Below are positions 31,195 through 44,500 of a stretch of DNA of 64,000 nucleotides, piece by piece. The translations under genes and the position numbers were made by a program. The stretch covers positions 50,677,408 to 50,741,407 of the forward strand of contig NC_081848.1 of NCBI RefSeq assembly GCF_963259705.1, written 5' to 3'. Numbering within the stretch: the stretch's first letter is position 1; the number at the start of each line of letters is the position of its first letter. This DNA comes from Myotis daubentonii (Eukaryota; Chordata; Mammalia; Chiroptera; Vespertilionidae). The notes beneath the pieces are model-generated. The model was not told the DNA's origin. It searched no databases and was given only the letters and a program-made list of their open reading frames with translations.

Positions 31195-32567
31195 CTGGAT
31201 GAAAGGGTTTTTATATTTACTCAAAGTCAAAAGGAAAAAAGTCCAAGAACTACAAAAGAAGAGTTTAAGTGATTTATGCTTGATGTCTAAATGCAATATA
31301 TGTGTGAATACATCACTTAAAACTCAAAGAAAGCATGCTTATACAATCAGGTGCAACTTTAAAATTTAATAACTCTGGATGAATACATGATGGAAACAGT
31401 CCATGGCACCTGAAAAGATCGTCTGTGGCACAGCACACAGTTCGGCGCTCAGTCTGGGCATTGCAGCCATGTTTCACAGAGCCGTGCTTGGTTTGATGTT
31501 CTCCATGTGGTTGCTAATGGCTTGCAGTTGCTGGTAAGTGATTTTGCAAATTTCATTTATAATCCTGGCCCCACAATTACCCAAGTATTGTTTCTGGCAA
31601 GTTAACTTAAATATTATGCTCCGATCATGTACCTTCAGAGTGACTAATGTAGCTAACTGCCGCAGGGGACAGTGGCAATACCTCCTGTCTGGGAGAGACG
31701 TAGGAGCTAGTTTGACCTCCCTTCCAGATCTGCCTCAGAAAAAAGAAAAATTTCATTTTTCGTCTTTGCCGGGGGTACTTTTGGTGGCACCGGGGCTGGT
31801 GGGGAGCAGTGGGGGAGCACTGGGCTTGGGGTCACACTGGGTGAAATCCTGCTATGCTTTCCACAAGCTGTGTGCCGTGGGCAGGCAGCTTGACATCTCT
31901 GAGCCCCTCAGGTGCTGACGGTTGGGGAGAACGACGCCCCCTTCGCCAGGCTGTGGTGACAGCAGGACTGGATTGTGGAGGTGAAACTGCTGACCTGGCA
32001 CGGAGGTAGGAGCTGAGTGGCTGCTAAAAAGCTGAATGCATGTTGCTCGGAGGACCACAGAACGTTTCCCCCGAAGGCACAGCGTACCGGTGCCCGTGTG
32101 AAGAACTGCATGAGTTTCATTTGGTGATTTTTTGCCAGGTTTATGTTTGCTAAACAGGGCACTCTTCTCCATGTGTATAAGCATCAACATTTCCCCAAAG
32201 CTCGTCATGAGGAAATTCTGCATCCTTTTCTATCCCCTCCTTGGGGGCGGGGGGTGCAGAGAACAAAATGGCATGTGCCATCTGCCAACCAGCAGCAGCA
32301 AAGCGGCCACCAACTGGACCTGTTTAGCAGCCCTGTCCCGCCTTCACCCGCACCCGGTGCTCCCCCAGACAGCAGAACTGAGATGCGTGGGGTGCATCGT
32401 GGGGAGCTGGACAAGTGTGCGGCACCTCATCTTGTTTCAAGCCGGAGGGGTAATGTTCTGGGAAGAGGCCATGGAAAAAAGCCTGGTGAGCCAACACCTA
32501 GAGGACACAGCTGGGGAAATAAATTAGCTACGTCTATTGCACGTCTACCCGCAGGACAGGCCTGGCT
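31195..32567 (-). other. DKK3: DKK3 3' UTR (inferred)
   Basis: About 1.37 kb of non-repeat sequence after the stop codon. On the - strand an ATTAAA lies near 31371-31366 and a TATAAA variant signal at 31215-31210, followed by an A tract (T tract on + at 31183-31195). The end is inferred from these signals and from the known size of the human transcript. It is not seen directly. Confidence 0.6.
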
Positions 32568-35500
32568 CTAAATCTCATCTCCCTCCAGCAGCTCAGCGGC
32601 GGCATCGGGCTCCCCGAGAGCCATTTCCACCGACAGGCTCCTCTCCAGGTCCTCCAGCTCCCGGCGCACCTCCTCAATGAAGCTGCCGTCTCCGTAATCG
32701 CCGGGGGCCTCTCTGGGCACCAGGCTCTTTCCGTCCTCCCCGTGGTCCCCCACGAAGGTCGGCTTGCACACGTAGACCAGGCTGTGGCTGGGGAGAGAGG
32801 GCTATGGCTCAGCCAAGGGCCGTGTCTCCCCAGGGCCACAGCCAGCTCTCAACTTGGGGAGCCCGGGCCTGAGACAAAGGCTCTCCTCATACCCCCCAGT
32901 CTCCTCACCTACACGACCCCTCCTCTAGCATCTCTTCAACAGTCTGAACCGCCTGCCAACATCTTGCCTTAGAGAAGATTGCTGAGGGCGCTCACTTTCA
33001 GAGAATGTCCTCGAGGGGCAGCCCCCAGGGGTAGGCCCTAAGGACAGGGGCGTCTGAGAGTTTACAATCCCGCCCCCACCCCCCATCTGTGCCTCCAGGC
33101 AGGCGCGGCCCCTGACAGTGGGACAGGGCCTAACCGCCTCCTCCTCTGCTGGGCCTGGGGGAGCCCTGGGCCTGTGGGCACGGAGGGGGTGTCTGCCCAG
33201 CCACCCAGGCCTCTGCTGGGAGAGAAGCTGGGTAACAGATGCTGAGAGGCCTGGGAGAAGCGCACTGAGGAACGGCCATGCTGCAGCCCTGGTGCTTCTT
33301 GGTCTCTCAGAGCCTCCAACCACGCTTGGTGCCCCCCACTTGGGGCAGGGCAGGCCCTCCGGGTTTCCCTCCTAATTCTCTGCAGGCGCCTGCTCAGCTT
33401 GTCCTTTGTCTAATGGGCCTGGGCTCCCCTCAGCCCTCAGCGCTCCTCCCTCCACACCCTCTTCCCAGGCCACCCACTCCTGAGGCTTCAGCCACCATCT
33501 AGATGCACCCCAATGCTGTACCCCTCCCCCCCAGCCACACCTTCTCCTCAGCCCCAGTCCTATCGGACTGACCACTGCTGATCCCTCCATCAGGAAGACC
33601 AAGGACACTCACATCAAACCTATCCTAAATGGAACCCACTTTCCCCCTGCTCCTGCGTCCCCAGTGGGTGGCAACTCATCCCCTCTTGGCCCCTGACAAG
33701 ACGGACAGGTGGGGCCTCACCTGTGAGGCTGGCAGAGGAGGCCACTGGCGCACGGGCAGCGGTCCAAAGCTCCGTCGGGCTCCAGCTCCCAGGTGATGAG
33801 GTCCAGGAGCCGGCTGGCAGGGTCATGGCAGAGCTCACCCTCCACGGGCAGGGGTGTGCACACGGGGAACAGCAGGCCTAGAACCAGCCAAAAGTCACCC
33901 TGCGCCCCAGCACCAAGGCAGGCACCAGGGGAGGGAGAAATGGGGTGCAGCCTCCCACTTTCCACCCTCAACCCCCATGGGGAGGTTAGGCTTGAAGAAG
34001 TGGAGTGAGGAGAAATAAGATGGCAATAGGGGCTCAAGAGAGAATGAGCTGCGAAGGCTGGAGCAGTTCAGGAGGCCTGCCTGGAAGAGGTGGGCTTGTG
34101 CTGGGCTTTGAGGCCAAAGGTCGGGAGAAATTAACAGTGGCAGAAAGGTGTTCAAGGCTGGGGCTCAGCACCAAAAAAAAGCCTGGGGTTGGGCTCAGGC
34201 GGGGCAGTGAGGCTCCCAATGGGCCAAGTAGTGGAGAGAAAAGGAGGACGGCTCAGCTGGTGCTGGCCAAGGCTTGGAAGGTGGACCGGGGAGTCTAATT
34301 AAAGTGACAGGACAGGGGTGGCTGCCGCTCCCAGAGGAGTATTATCCAGAAAGCCGTTCCTGAGGAAAACTGCAGGAGCAGCAGGTACCAGGTGGACCAG
34401 GGGGTGGGGAAGGTGCCCAGGGCGAGGTTTTCAGAAACGCCTGCAGGAGGGGAGAGGGCCTGCGCTCACCTCACCGGGGAGGGGCAGTGCGCATGGAAGC
34501 CATGGATGAGGGGGCCAGTCAGTTCACAGGACACAGGACTGGAGCCAGCGCTACCTCAGGCTGGGGAGTGAGGGGGAGGGGGCGCTGGGGCTTGGGACAG
34601 GGCTCAGCGTGACCCAGGAGGGAGCCACCCACCTCTCTGGAAGGCACAGCACAGCCCGGGCTGGCAGTCCCTCTGGTTGTCGCAGATGGTCCCGTTGCTG
34701 CCTTTGGTGGCTGTCTCGGTGCAGTGACCCCAGACACACAGCTGGTCTCCACAGCACTCGCTGTCCCGGGTGCAGACCTGCAGGGAGTGGGGAAGCACAC
34801 AGCCCGCTCACAGACCCGGAGAGCCCAGCCTGTGGCCGCCCAGCGGGAAAGCCTGGAGGCATTCAGGTGAGCTAACCACATGGCCCCACTGTACGGAGGA
34901 GGAAACGGAGGTCCCCGGTCGGGGAGGAGGGGTTCGTGGAGGTCATGGGAGCAGAGGTGAGGGGTCAGCACGCTGGGAAAGGGCCCTGGGGGAGGCACGA
35001 ACCCGAGTCTCCCTCCCAGCTTGAGGCTTTGCCTTTGCAGGATGTCTTTGTGGCTGTGCCCTGCCTCCTTCCCATTAGGTCCGTAGGTCAGGAAGGAGGC
35101 GGCTTAGGGCCGCAGGTGCAGGCAGCACTGTGAGTCTGATAAGCTGATTAGATCAAGGCCCAGGCCCGGGAGGGCCAGGTGAGTGGTCAGGCACGTGGGT
35201 GCCGTGGGCCTGGATCCCATGTGGGGATGCAATTAGAGAGCAGAGCTGGTTCCCCACTGCTGTGCTCAATGATGGCGCCCAGCGGGATAGCCGGGAGGGA
35301 ACGCCGCTCCAACCGCGGTGGGTGGAAAACAGGGCTGCCTGTCGTCCAGGAGGCTGGGTCTGCAGATGGCCTCCTGGCCACTCCAGGAGTCAGCCCACGG
35401 CACGCTGTGGCGGGGCTCCTCCCGGCGGGGACCCGGTAGAGCTCTGGGAGAACGGGGGACAGAGGGCTTCTCCCCAGGGCTCTTTTCTGGGCCCCCACGG

Positions 35501-38500
35501 CCCTGGTGCTGCAGCCCGGAGGCCTCTGGACACTCACTGTCTGGTGGTCCCGGCACGGCTGGCAGGTGTACTGGAAGCTGGCAAACTGGCAGTACTTGCG
35601 GGACCCGCAGTCCTCGTCGATGATGCACTCCTGGCGGGGGGGGGGGGGCAGCTTCATCAGGAAAGACCGGTCAGCAAGCCCACCTCACCCAGGAAGAGGA
35701 AGCCCCACTCATCCCCCCACCCTCAGCTCTCAGGCTCAGGCCCAGAGACAGGCTCCCGCGCCCCTCAGGCTGGCGGGCCTCACCCACACAGCACGGCTAG
35801 GCCCCTGCCCTCCGGGACGCCACACCCAGCTCAACAATCTTCTCTGTGTGCAGCCCCCGCGCACACACCAGGCTGGGGAGCCGGAGACCAGGGCCATGCT
35901 TCTGTTCTGAGCAGATGGATTTCATAAAAGGAGCTAATGAGTTGCAGGCCCTGGTGGAGGCCCAGGAGGAGCTGGAGTTCATCAGGGCCTTGCTGACTGA
36001 GAAGGAAAAGGGTGGCCACAGGGAGCCCACATCAGGGTCCTAGGTCCGGGGCTCACCAGGGCAGCTACCAGCTTCCAAAGGAGGAGGGGACACGGCTTGC
36101 GTTCTCTTCCCCACCCCCACCCCCCGGCCCCCCGCCCGCCCAGGCGCTTGCTCATGGCTGCCAGCCCCACTTGGCTGGAGAAATGGAGAGAAGGAAGGAA
36201 GGGACTCTGTCCAGCACCGAGCCCCAGAGAGGGAGGTCACGGGAGGGTCACTGTGGTCCTGCCAGTCACTGGTCACTGGGCTGTGTCAGCGCAGACCTGG
36301 GCCCTGGCAGCCGCAGAGGAAAGAAGGGCAGGAGCGGGAAGGCCATGACAGGAGCCACCACCGAGGACCGTCATCCCGGCCAGCACAGGCGGGGCTCGCC
36401 CAGCGGGCAGCAGTGGGGATTACTGTTCCCACTCTATGCTCTGAAAAGGGAGGCTCAGCGAGGCCAACAGGCCCAGGATCGTAGTCAGTTCAGGGTAGGG
36501 GACTCGCTCCAACACTAGCCCTTGGGAGACCGGGCTCGGGGCTCCAGATGCCGCCTCAGAGGCTGTGGAGGAGAAAGAGCCGCCTGCGGCAGGGATTCTG
36601 GGCCCCAGCAAACCTTCTGAGGTTCTGAGGGGAGGGCAGGCAGGGGAAGAGGCCAACTCGGAGGCGTGTACAAGTCACCACCGGCACCAGGCCCCGGGGT
36701 CCCCAGGGCCTCCAGAAGAAGCAGGGGTTGACACCCAGCATAATTGAAAAGCAATTTCAGTCTTTACTGTAAGTTCTTTTAAAATGTCACAGGAGAGGAT
36801 GTTGCCTGCCTCCGCAAAATGACCAAACATTGCTCTTCTCTGCGTCTCCCAGTGTCTGACTCATCCCTGTTCCCATGCCAGCAACCCTAACATGTCAGCG
36901 TGCCACCGGCACTGCTTTCCCGCGTGAGAAAACTGCGGCTCGGGTGGGGGTGGGGGTGGGGGTGGGGGTGGGGTGAGAGGGCTGTGGAGTCAGAAGCTGA
37001 GCTGGGGCTGGGCACTCCTGCTGTCTGACCCCAGAGCCCAGGTGGCCTGAGAAGCCCGCCGGGCTGTAAGTGAACCTCCAGACGAGCCTCGTCTCAGCCA
37101 CCACGCGCCCTAGACAGAGACTCAAGCCGGCCAGTTCAGCGGAAGCGTCCTGACCTTTCCTCCCAGGGAGAACAGCTAGGGGCGGGGCACAGGCATCAGC
37201 ATCCTCTCTGACCCCAGCCGCAGTTGAAGCACTGGGGTGATATGAGAAGGTCCTTGCTCTCAAGGAATTTATCGTTCCTTTTTTTTTTAAGGCAACCCCA
37301 CAGAAAAGGAGCCAGAGGGTATAACAGACAACTCCCAGGAACAAAGTTGCTTTGCCTCCCCACACAGAAGATGTTTGACCTCACCAATAATCAGGAAGAT
37401 GCAACCGCCAAGAGCTTTCACTTACAATGAAAACAGTTAGAAAGGCTGGTGGTCTCTGTGGTTGAGGGAGACTACCCTCCCCAAGTGCCCACATCCCATT
37501 CCCTGGAACCTGCGGACCCGTCACGTTACATAGCAGGGGGCATTCAAGCCACAGGCGGAATGGAGGCTGCTAATCAGCGGACCTGATGATAAGGAGGGGC
37601 GCCTGGATTACCCAGGTGTGCCCAGTGTAAGCTAAGGGGCTATGAAGATGGAAAGGGGCAGAAACAGGGTGATGCCACGGGGGAGGACTTCCCCAGCCCT
37701 CCCGACGCCGCTGGCTTAGAAGATGGACCAGAACCACAGGCCAGGGAACAGACTCCCCTGCCGACATGGAGTTCAGTCCAGTGAGACTCCTGCCGGCCCT
37801 CTGACCCACAGAACTGTAAGATAACAAATTCCTGTTGTGAACTATGGGAAGCTGTCAGGGGCAATAGGAAACCGATGTGATAGCCAATACAGTGGGGCCT
37901 TGACTTACGAGTTTAATTCATTCCGTGACGGAGCTCGTAACTCAAATTACCCGTATGTCAAATCTTAAAGTGAACAAGTGAGACACGTGATGCTGGGCTG
38001 ATGTTGTGGCATTCACTGTGACGTTTGCTGAGCCGACTAGCGGTGGGGTATCTGAAGCTGGCTCGTAACCCGAATTTTAGCTCGCAACTCAAAGCAAAAA
38101 ATCGGCCAAGAGACAGCTCCTATCTCGAAAAATTCATTAGTCGGGACACTCGTAAGTCAAGGCCCCACTGTACTGGTAGGGATTTGAGGAAGTGGGCAGT
38201 GCCAGACACTTTGGGGGTCTTAACCTTTAGCTGGATGTGTTTTTGCAGGCAATTCATCAACACCTGTCACACATTTAAATGCTTGTCCACTGTGACCCAG
38301 TACTTTCCCTTCCAGGTGACCACCACCCTCGGAAACTCTCCACATGTACACATACCTGAGTCCAGGGATGTCAAAGGCTACACTGTGATAGTATTTCTAG
38401 TCCAGAAGTAATGGAAATGCCCAACAAGAGGGGGCTGATTAAACTGCTGTGTGGTCATTTCATGGGAAAATGCCACCAGACAGACATGAAAAAGATGGAG

Positions 38501-41500
38501 GTGGTTCTTTGCTGTGGAGAGCAGCTACAGTGTTTGGACAGGTTACAGCCTTGGACTGATGAGAAGGCACAGTCCTCTCATGGCCACGTGCAAGTCCCAG
38601 CTTGGAGGGCAAAGCCCTCCCATCACAATTATAGCCAAGAGCTATAGCTGTAAGCTTGAACCTATGGTCCAAACACGTGGCCCCACGTGTCTGAGTGATG
38701 TGGGCTTGATAGAGTTCAGGTGCATGTAGTTGAGTAGGATCGAAACCCACGAGAATGTTGTAAACATCTTGACCACGCCCTTACTTTGCCTTGTGGAATG
38801 TGGCTATAAAATAAAGACACAGCTTGTAGTCCGTGGCGCTGTCGCTAGCTCTCTATCAGAGAGGACAGCGTCCCACCCAGGCCCAGCTTTTATTCGCTTG
38901 TCTGTCTTTTCTCAATCCTTCACCGCCCCCACTCAGGCTCCCCGAGCCTGGCTGAGCTGGCTCGGCACATAAGGCGCCCAAGGTGGGACTGAGTATGCCA
39001 TGGCTGTGCCGGCTCGCCACACTTTGCATTGTGATGTTCACATCAGTAAGTAAAAGCAAGTGGGAGAACCATGAAATCCCATTTTGTGAAGCAGAATAAC
39101 AACATATATGATACGTGCCTGTGCCTAGCACAGCGCCTGGTATATAGGGGCAGATACGTGTTGAATGGGTAAAACCCTTCCTTGTACGTTATTGTGGCGA
39201 ACAGCCTAACAGAATGCTGATCATTAGCAATGATTGGGGGACCAAAGCAAAAAACACACACCTTCCATTAATTTGGCTTCTCATTTCCAAAGAATCCTGT
39301 CAACGCAGAATTTTCACTACATGCTTCCTCTTCCAGATCTCTAATTAAAAAAGATATGAGCTAGGACTTCCCAGCACCAACCCCTGTGAGAGTTTACAAC
39401 TCTCCATCAAGAAAAGCACACATTCATCCTTAGGAATACGTTCCCTTCCCTAAGCTGGCTCCTATGCATGACAGAGCATTCCCTGCAAAGCCCTGGTGAA
39501 GCAATTTTTTTTCTAGCTATGGAAAATTTTTTGGCCTGGAACTTTGCCAAAGACTTTTGAAAAATTGAAAACACCGAAGCTACTGGTTTCCTTAGCTGAC
39601 GTGGTTTTGCTGCCTACAAGGTCTGGTAGGTGAGTCCAGCGTGACTTCCCTTGAGAGAGTTCAGAGCTTTTGTTCTAACAGTCTGCAGCCTGTTTACTGT
39701 GGATGCGCGTTCCCAGCATCCCCTACCAAAGCTCTTTAAGAATTGTGGTCATACGGCAAACCTTGGAACTCCAAAGCATGACCCTAGAGGCCAGGAGGGC
39801 ACAAACTGTGAATCCTGGTTTTGCCACTGAATAGCCGTGTGGCGTCAGTGCTCTATGAATGGTGGCCATAGCAACAGCAGCTGTGCATCTTTTACACCCT
39901 CCCAATGCCTGATTCCCCCGGGAGCCCCCTGCAAAAAGACAGGTCCAAACAACAGGCTAGTTAGTGTCTCCACCAGCAGCCCTCCAGCTCCGACCCTGCC
40001 CTCACTTGGGGGTTCCACACGTAGTCCTGACTTATCTGCATGCAGAGTGTGTCTGGATCCAGCAGCCTGCATGCCCAAGGAGTAAAGTGCCTGGGGCAGA
40101 GGGGCCTCTCGTCGTATGAAGACCAGGCTTTCCATACAGTAAGGTTGTTAGTTTGGGGTCTCTCCTGAGGACCCCTTACTTACACTTAGGGGGCAGGGTC
40201 CCATCTTTCCTGGTGTCAGAGACCTGGGAACAGGTCAGGCCTTCCCTCCTGAAATAGAACTGAAAGGGTAGGAGGGGAGGACGTGGATGCCCCCCGCCAC
40301 CACCCCACACCAAGCAGAGCTGAGAAATACAGGATTTTCTTCTTTTCAGTAATCCCAGTTTTTCCTATCTGTGCTCACGTGTTACACTCACATGTGGGCC
40401 GATGTCTTAAGGAGCCTCAGCACCCAACTGGGCACAGGGTGTCTGAGAAGGTGAGCCCTGAAGTAGGAGGCTGTGCAGATTCTGGGTTTGGGGTACCTCT
40501 CGGACCACTAGGACTAGAAGGGGGACTCCATGCTCCACCAAGGTGAAATTAAAGGCACAAGGGCAGAAGGTAGGGTCACCTGAGTGCCCTGGAGCAGGAG
40601 GGGGAGGTGCCATGCTGGGCCCCTGCCCTTCAGAGCCCACGACAGCAACCCATGGCCTCCAGAGAGTCCTGGCACGCAGGGCGACCAGGGCTGCCACTCG
40701 GCACAAGTTCTCCTTAATCCCTCTCCACATGGGTCTTATTATCCACACGTCACAGATGGGGATGCTGAGGTTTAAGGTGTAGGGTCTGCCCAGAGTCAAG
40801 CCACTGGGTCTGACCCTAACGACAGGCTTTCCCCCCCTCTTCCTGGAAGCTCATTTTCCTCTCCCTTCAGCACTAATCTGTCTCCTCAGGGGACAGGACT
40901 AGCCTGAGACAATGCCCTGGGCCCCACACATCCCCGGAGACAGCGGGCAGGAACTCAGGGCCAAGGCCACAGCCCTGGACGTCTGGATCTCAACGTCACT
41001 TGTGAGCTGGCTCCAGCAGCTCCTCTCTGGTCCCTGTTCTCCAGTCACTTCCTGTCTGTCCCGCTGTCTGTCCCGCTCCCCCCTCCCCTCCTGGAGGGGA
41101 AGTCTGACGTCTGAGGCTGGCCGGGACTGAAGCCATTGGAGGACCAGTCTTTGTTGTCCGGGGAGAGCGCTATATTTAGAAAGCTCTGGCTGGAGCTGCC
41201 GGCACTCTGTTCAGATGCCGCGGGAGGGGGGCTGGCGGGAGAGTTGGCAGAATGCTGGGCCTGGAAATGGCTCTGGTGGCTTGGACACTCTCATGAAATA
41301 GTGGAAAATGGCAAAGGAGCTGTTCTGTATCTTTGATTTTCCCGTTCGGAGTTTATCAGAGGAGAGCAGCTCCAAGGAGGCAGGAGTTCAGAGGGAAGCA
41401 AGTAGCGCCTGACCCCGAGAGGCCGACCCCGCGTGTAGGTGTGGGCAGGTGGGGCGCGGCCTCTCCGAGGCCCGTAGGCCGCCACGCTTCCCTCTCACAC

Positions 41501-44500
41501 TGGCCACGGGCACTTTGCCACACGCCTCCGGAATCCCAGACATTCTTGTGCTCATGAGGCCCAAAGGAGGAGCCACGCGGTGGACCCTCCAGGGCTGGGC
41601 CCCCCATAGTCTCCTCTCGAGCCCAAGGCTTCAGGGGAAGGAGGGAGGCCTCAGGGCTGTGCCTGCTGCAGCTGAGGCCGGGAGGGCCGCCCGTGAAGGT
41701 TCAGGGAGCACCTGCTGTGTGTCTGACCCCATCTCCCCCAGCATGTGCTTTGCACGCAGTCGCCATCACTCAAAGAATAAAGAAGGAATGGATGAATAGA
41801 TGAATTCTTGACCAAGCTCCATTTTGCAGATAAAGGAAATTGAAGCTCAGAGCCCAAGGTCACTGAGGGAGTTTAAGAAACAAAGAGTCAAACCAAGTCC
41901 ATCAGACCCCCAAGACTAGGCTCCCTCCTTCCACTGCAACCTGTTGCTTCCAAATACAAATGAGACCACATCAAACTACAGAGCTTGTGCACAGCGGAAG
42001 AAACCAGCATCAAACGAAAAGGGAGCCCACTGTATGGGGGGACATATTTGGCAATGAAACACCTGATTAAGGGGTTAATTTCCAAAATACATTAAGTTCT
42101 CATATAACTCAACAAAAGGAACACAAACACCCCAATAAAAAAAATGGGCAGAGGACCTGAACAGACACTTCTCCAAAGGGGACATACAAATGGCCAAGAG
42201 ACATATGAAAAAATGCTCAACATCACTAATCAGAGAGATGCAAATTAAAACGACAATGAGGTATCGCCTCATACCTGTCAGAATGGCTGCCATCAACAAA
42301 TCAACAAATGAGAAGTGCTGGTGAGGATGTGGTGAAAAGGGAACCTGAGTGCCCTGCTGGCGGGAATGCTGACTGGTGTAGCCATTATGGAAAATAGTGT
42401 GGAGTTTCCTCAAAAAATAAAAAATGGAACTACCATTTGACCCAGTGATCCCACTTCTAGGAATATATCCTAAGAAGACTGAAACATCAATCCGAAAGGA
42501 TATATGCACCCCTATGGTCATAGCAGCACAATTTACAATTGCTAAGATCTGGAAACAGCCCAAGTGCCCATCAGCAGATGAGTGGATAAAAAAGCCGTGG
42601 TACATCTACACAATGGAATGCTATGCAGCTGTAAAATAGAAGGATCTCTTACCCTTTGACACAGCATGGAGGGACCTGGAGACTATTATGCTAAGTGAAA
42701 TAAGCCAGTCAGAGAAAGACATGTATCACATGATCTCACTTATATATGGAATCTAATGAACAAAATTAATTGATCCAGAGACATTGAAGCATGCCACAGA
42801 TTGACGAATTTCAGAGGGAAGGGGTGGGGTGGGAAGAGATTAACCAAGGTGAGCAAGAGAAGCCCCATATTATAGACAAGGAAAGCCAGGCAGTGACATG
42901 AAGTCACTTACCAAGGTCTTGGGTAAGAATTGGCAGAGCCAGCACTTGCCAAACCCACCCAGTGCTCTATGGAGATAAGGGCAACACTGGGAGCTGGTGG
43001 CTGGGGGCCCAGGAGGGGCCAGGAGGGGGCTGTGTGAGACAGGAGGCCTCTGGGGATGGCAGGAGAAGGGGGCTGTTAGTTCTGCTTCTGTGGGAGGGCA
43101 GGGGCCCCGAGGCTGAGCCCTGGACCAAGGTGCCTAGAGGGTGAAGAGCGGTGCTGAGGGAGAAGAGCAGGAAGTCTCCCCTTCATCCACAAATCAAGTG
43201 GGGTTCTCAGGTTCCCTGAGTCCTTGTTGACCTTAAAAGCAGGCCAGTGGCAGGAACCTATAGAACACAGGTCTGCCTTGCTCACAGCTGGAGGCTGCAC
43301 CGGAACCTTTCCACCAGCTCAGGGCAGGCAGGGCCCCGAGCCTCACCACAGGCTCTGGCCTGACCCACAATGCAGAGCCCGCCCTATGGAAAAACCCAGG
43401 CAGGAGCCAGGCGCTGGTGCCAGCTATTCTTATGCTGAAGTCCGGTGTCTGCACAAGCCCGTGTCTCCTGGGGCTGCTCCAGCCAGTTCTTCCTCCCCAG
43501 TCCCTCAGCCCTGAGAGAGGAGAATGCGTCCTCCAGCCGCTGGGCATCCAGGTGTGGAGACCGCTCCCTCCCACCCCCTCAGCGCCAGGATCATTGGAGA
43601 AACAGCCCTGGAGTTCCCTCTCCTCCCGCCCCCGCCCCCGCCCCCCTACACAGCCCCCAGGTCCCACCCCGGGGCCCCCTCTCCACCAGCCTCCTGGGGA
43701 GACCTTCAGGGATGGAGGGGGGTGCTCCGGAACAGGGCCTGTTCCCTCCTCAGGGACCCTGTCTGCTGCCAGGCCACACTCACAGGCCTTCCCCGACTCT
43801 CTTCTAGTCTCAGTGACGTTGCCGTTGGCAAACTTACACCACACTTAATTCCAAAGGAAACGTCTCATGTGCCCAAGTCCTTTCTAACCAGATGAGTGCT
43901 ATGGCCCCTCCTGAGTTAGCGCAGTGGAGGGAGGGCGCCCTCCCTACTCTGCCCCCACCAATGTGTCCAGGGCTTTAGGTCCCCAGGGCTCCCATGCCCC
44001 ATTCCAAAGGCACAGAGTGGGGGACCACTGGCCTGAGTCTGGGGTTCACCAGGCATCCAGTTAGCGCTGCATACTCAGAAGAGAGCTGCTGTTCCAGTCA
44101 TCAAGAACCTGGCAGCAACTTCGGGGTGAAAGCACCAACAGTGTCCTGCAGCACCTCACAGCGTGGTGCAGAGAGGCCGGGCTCAGGACACCAGCCTCTC
44201 TCCCTCTCCACGGGCTCCCTGCCGCAGCCTGCCGACTCACATCCCTCACCGTAACTGTTCTGCAAGCTGCTCCTGCCCAGGGCCCTGGAGGACACTGAGG
44301 TTCACTAATCTGATCAACACCTAATGGGAGGAGACAGGCTGCCCTCCAGGCCCGGGGAAGGGGCAGACTGTGTCTGGGGCCCTGGCATAATAAAGCCATG
44401 TGACCCGGTGGCATGAGTGGAAAACCAGGTGTGTCCTCAGGTGGCCTGGGAGAGGGCCTGCGGTTCCATCACTGGGGCGCTCTCTGCTCTGCCTGTACCT

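Noticed and set aside
35199..35927. 242-codon frame on the + strand
   Set aside because: Antisense to the DKK3 exon at 35538-35630, which is clearly coding on the - strand. A shadow frame in GC-rich DNA.
42424..42639. Independent 71-codon gene
   Set aside because: The translation is the C-terminal end of L1 ORF2p, truncated and broken.
43233..43844. 203-codon frame on the - strand
   Set aside because: GC-rich intron with overlapping long frames on both strands. No recognised protein.
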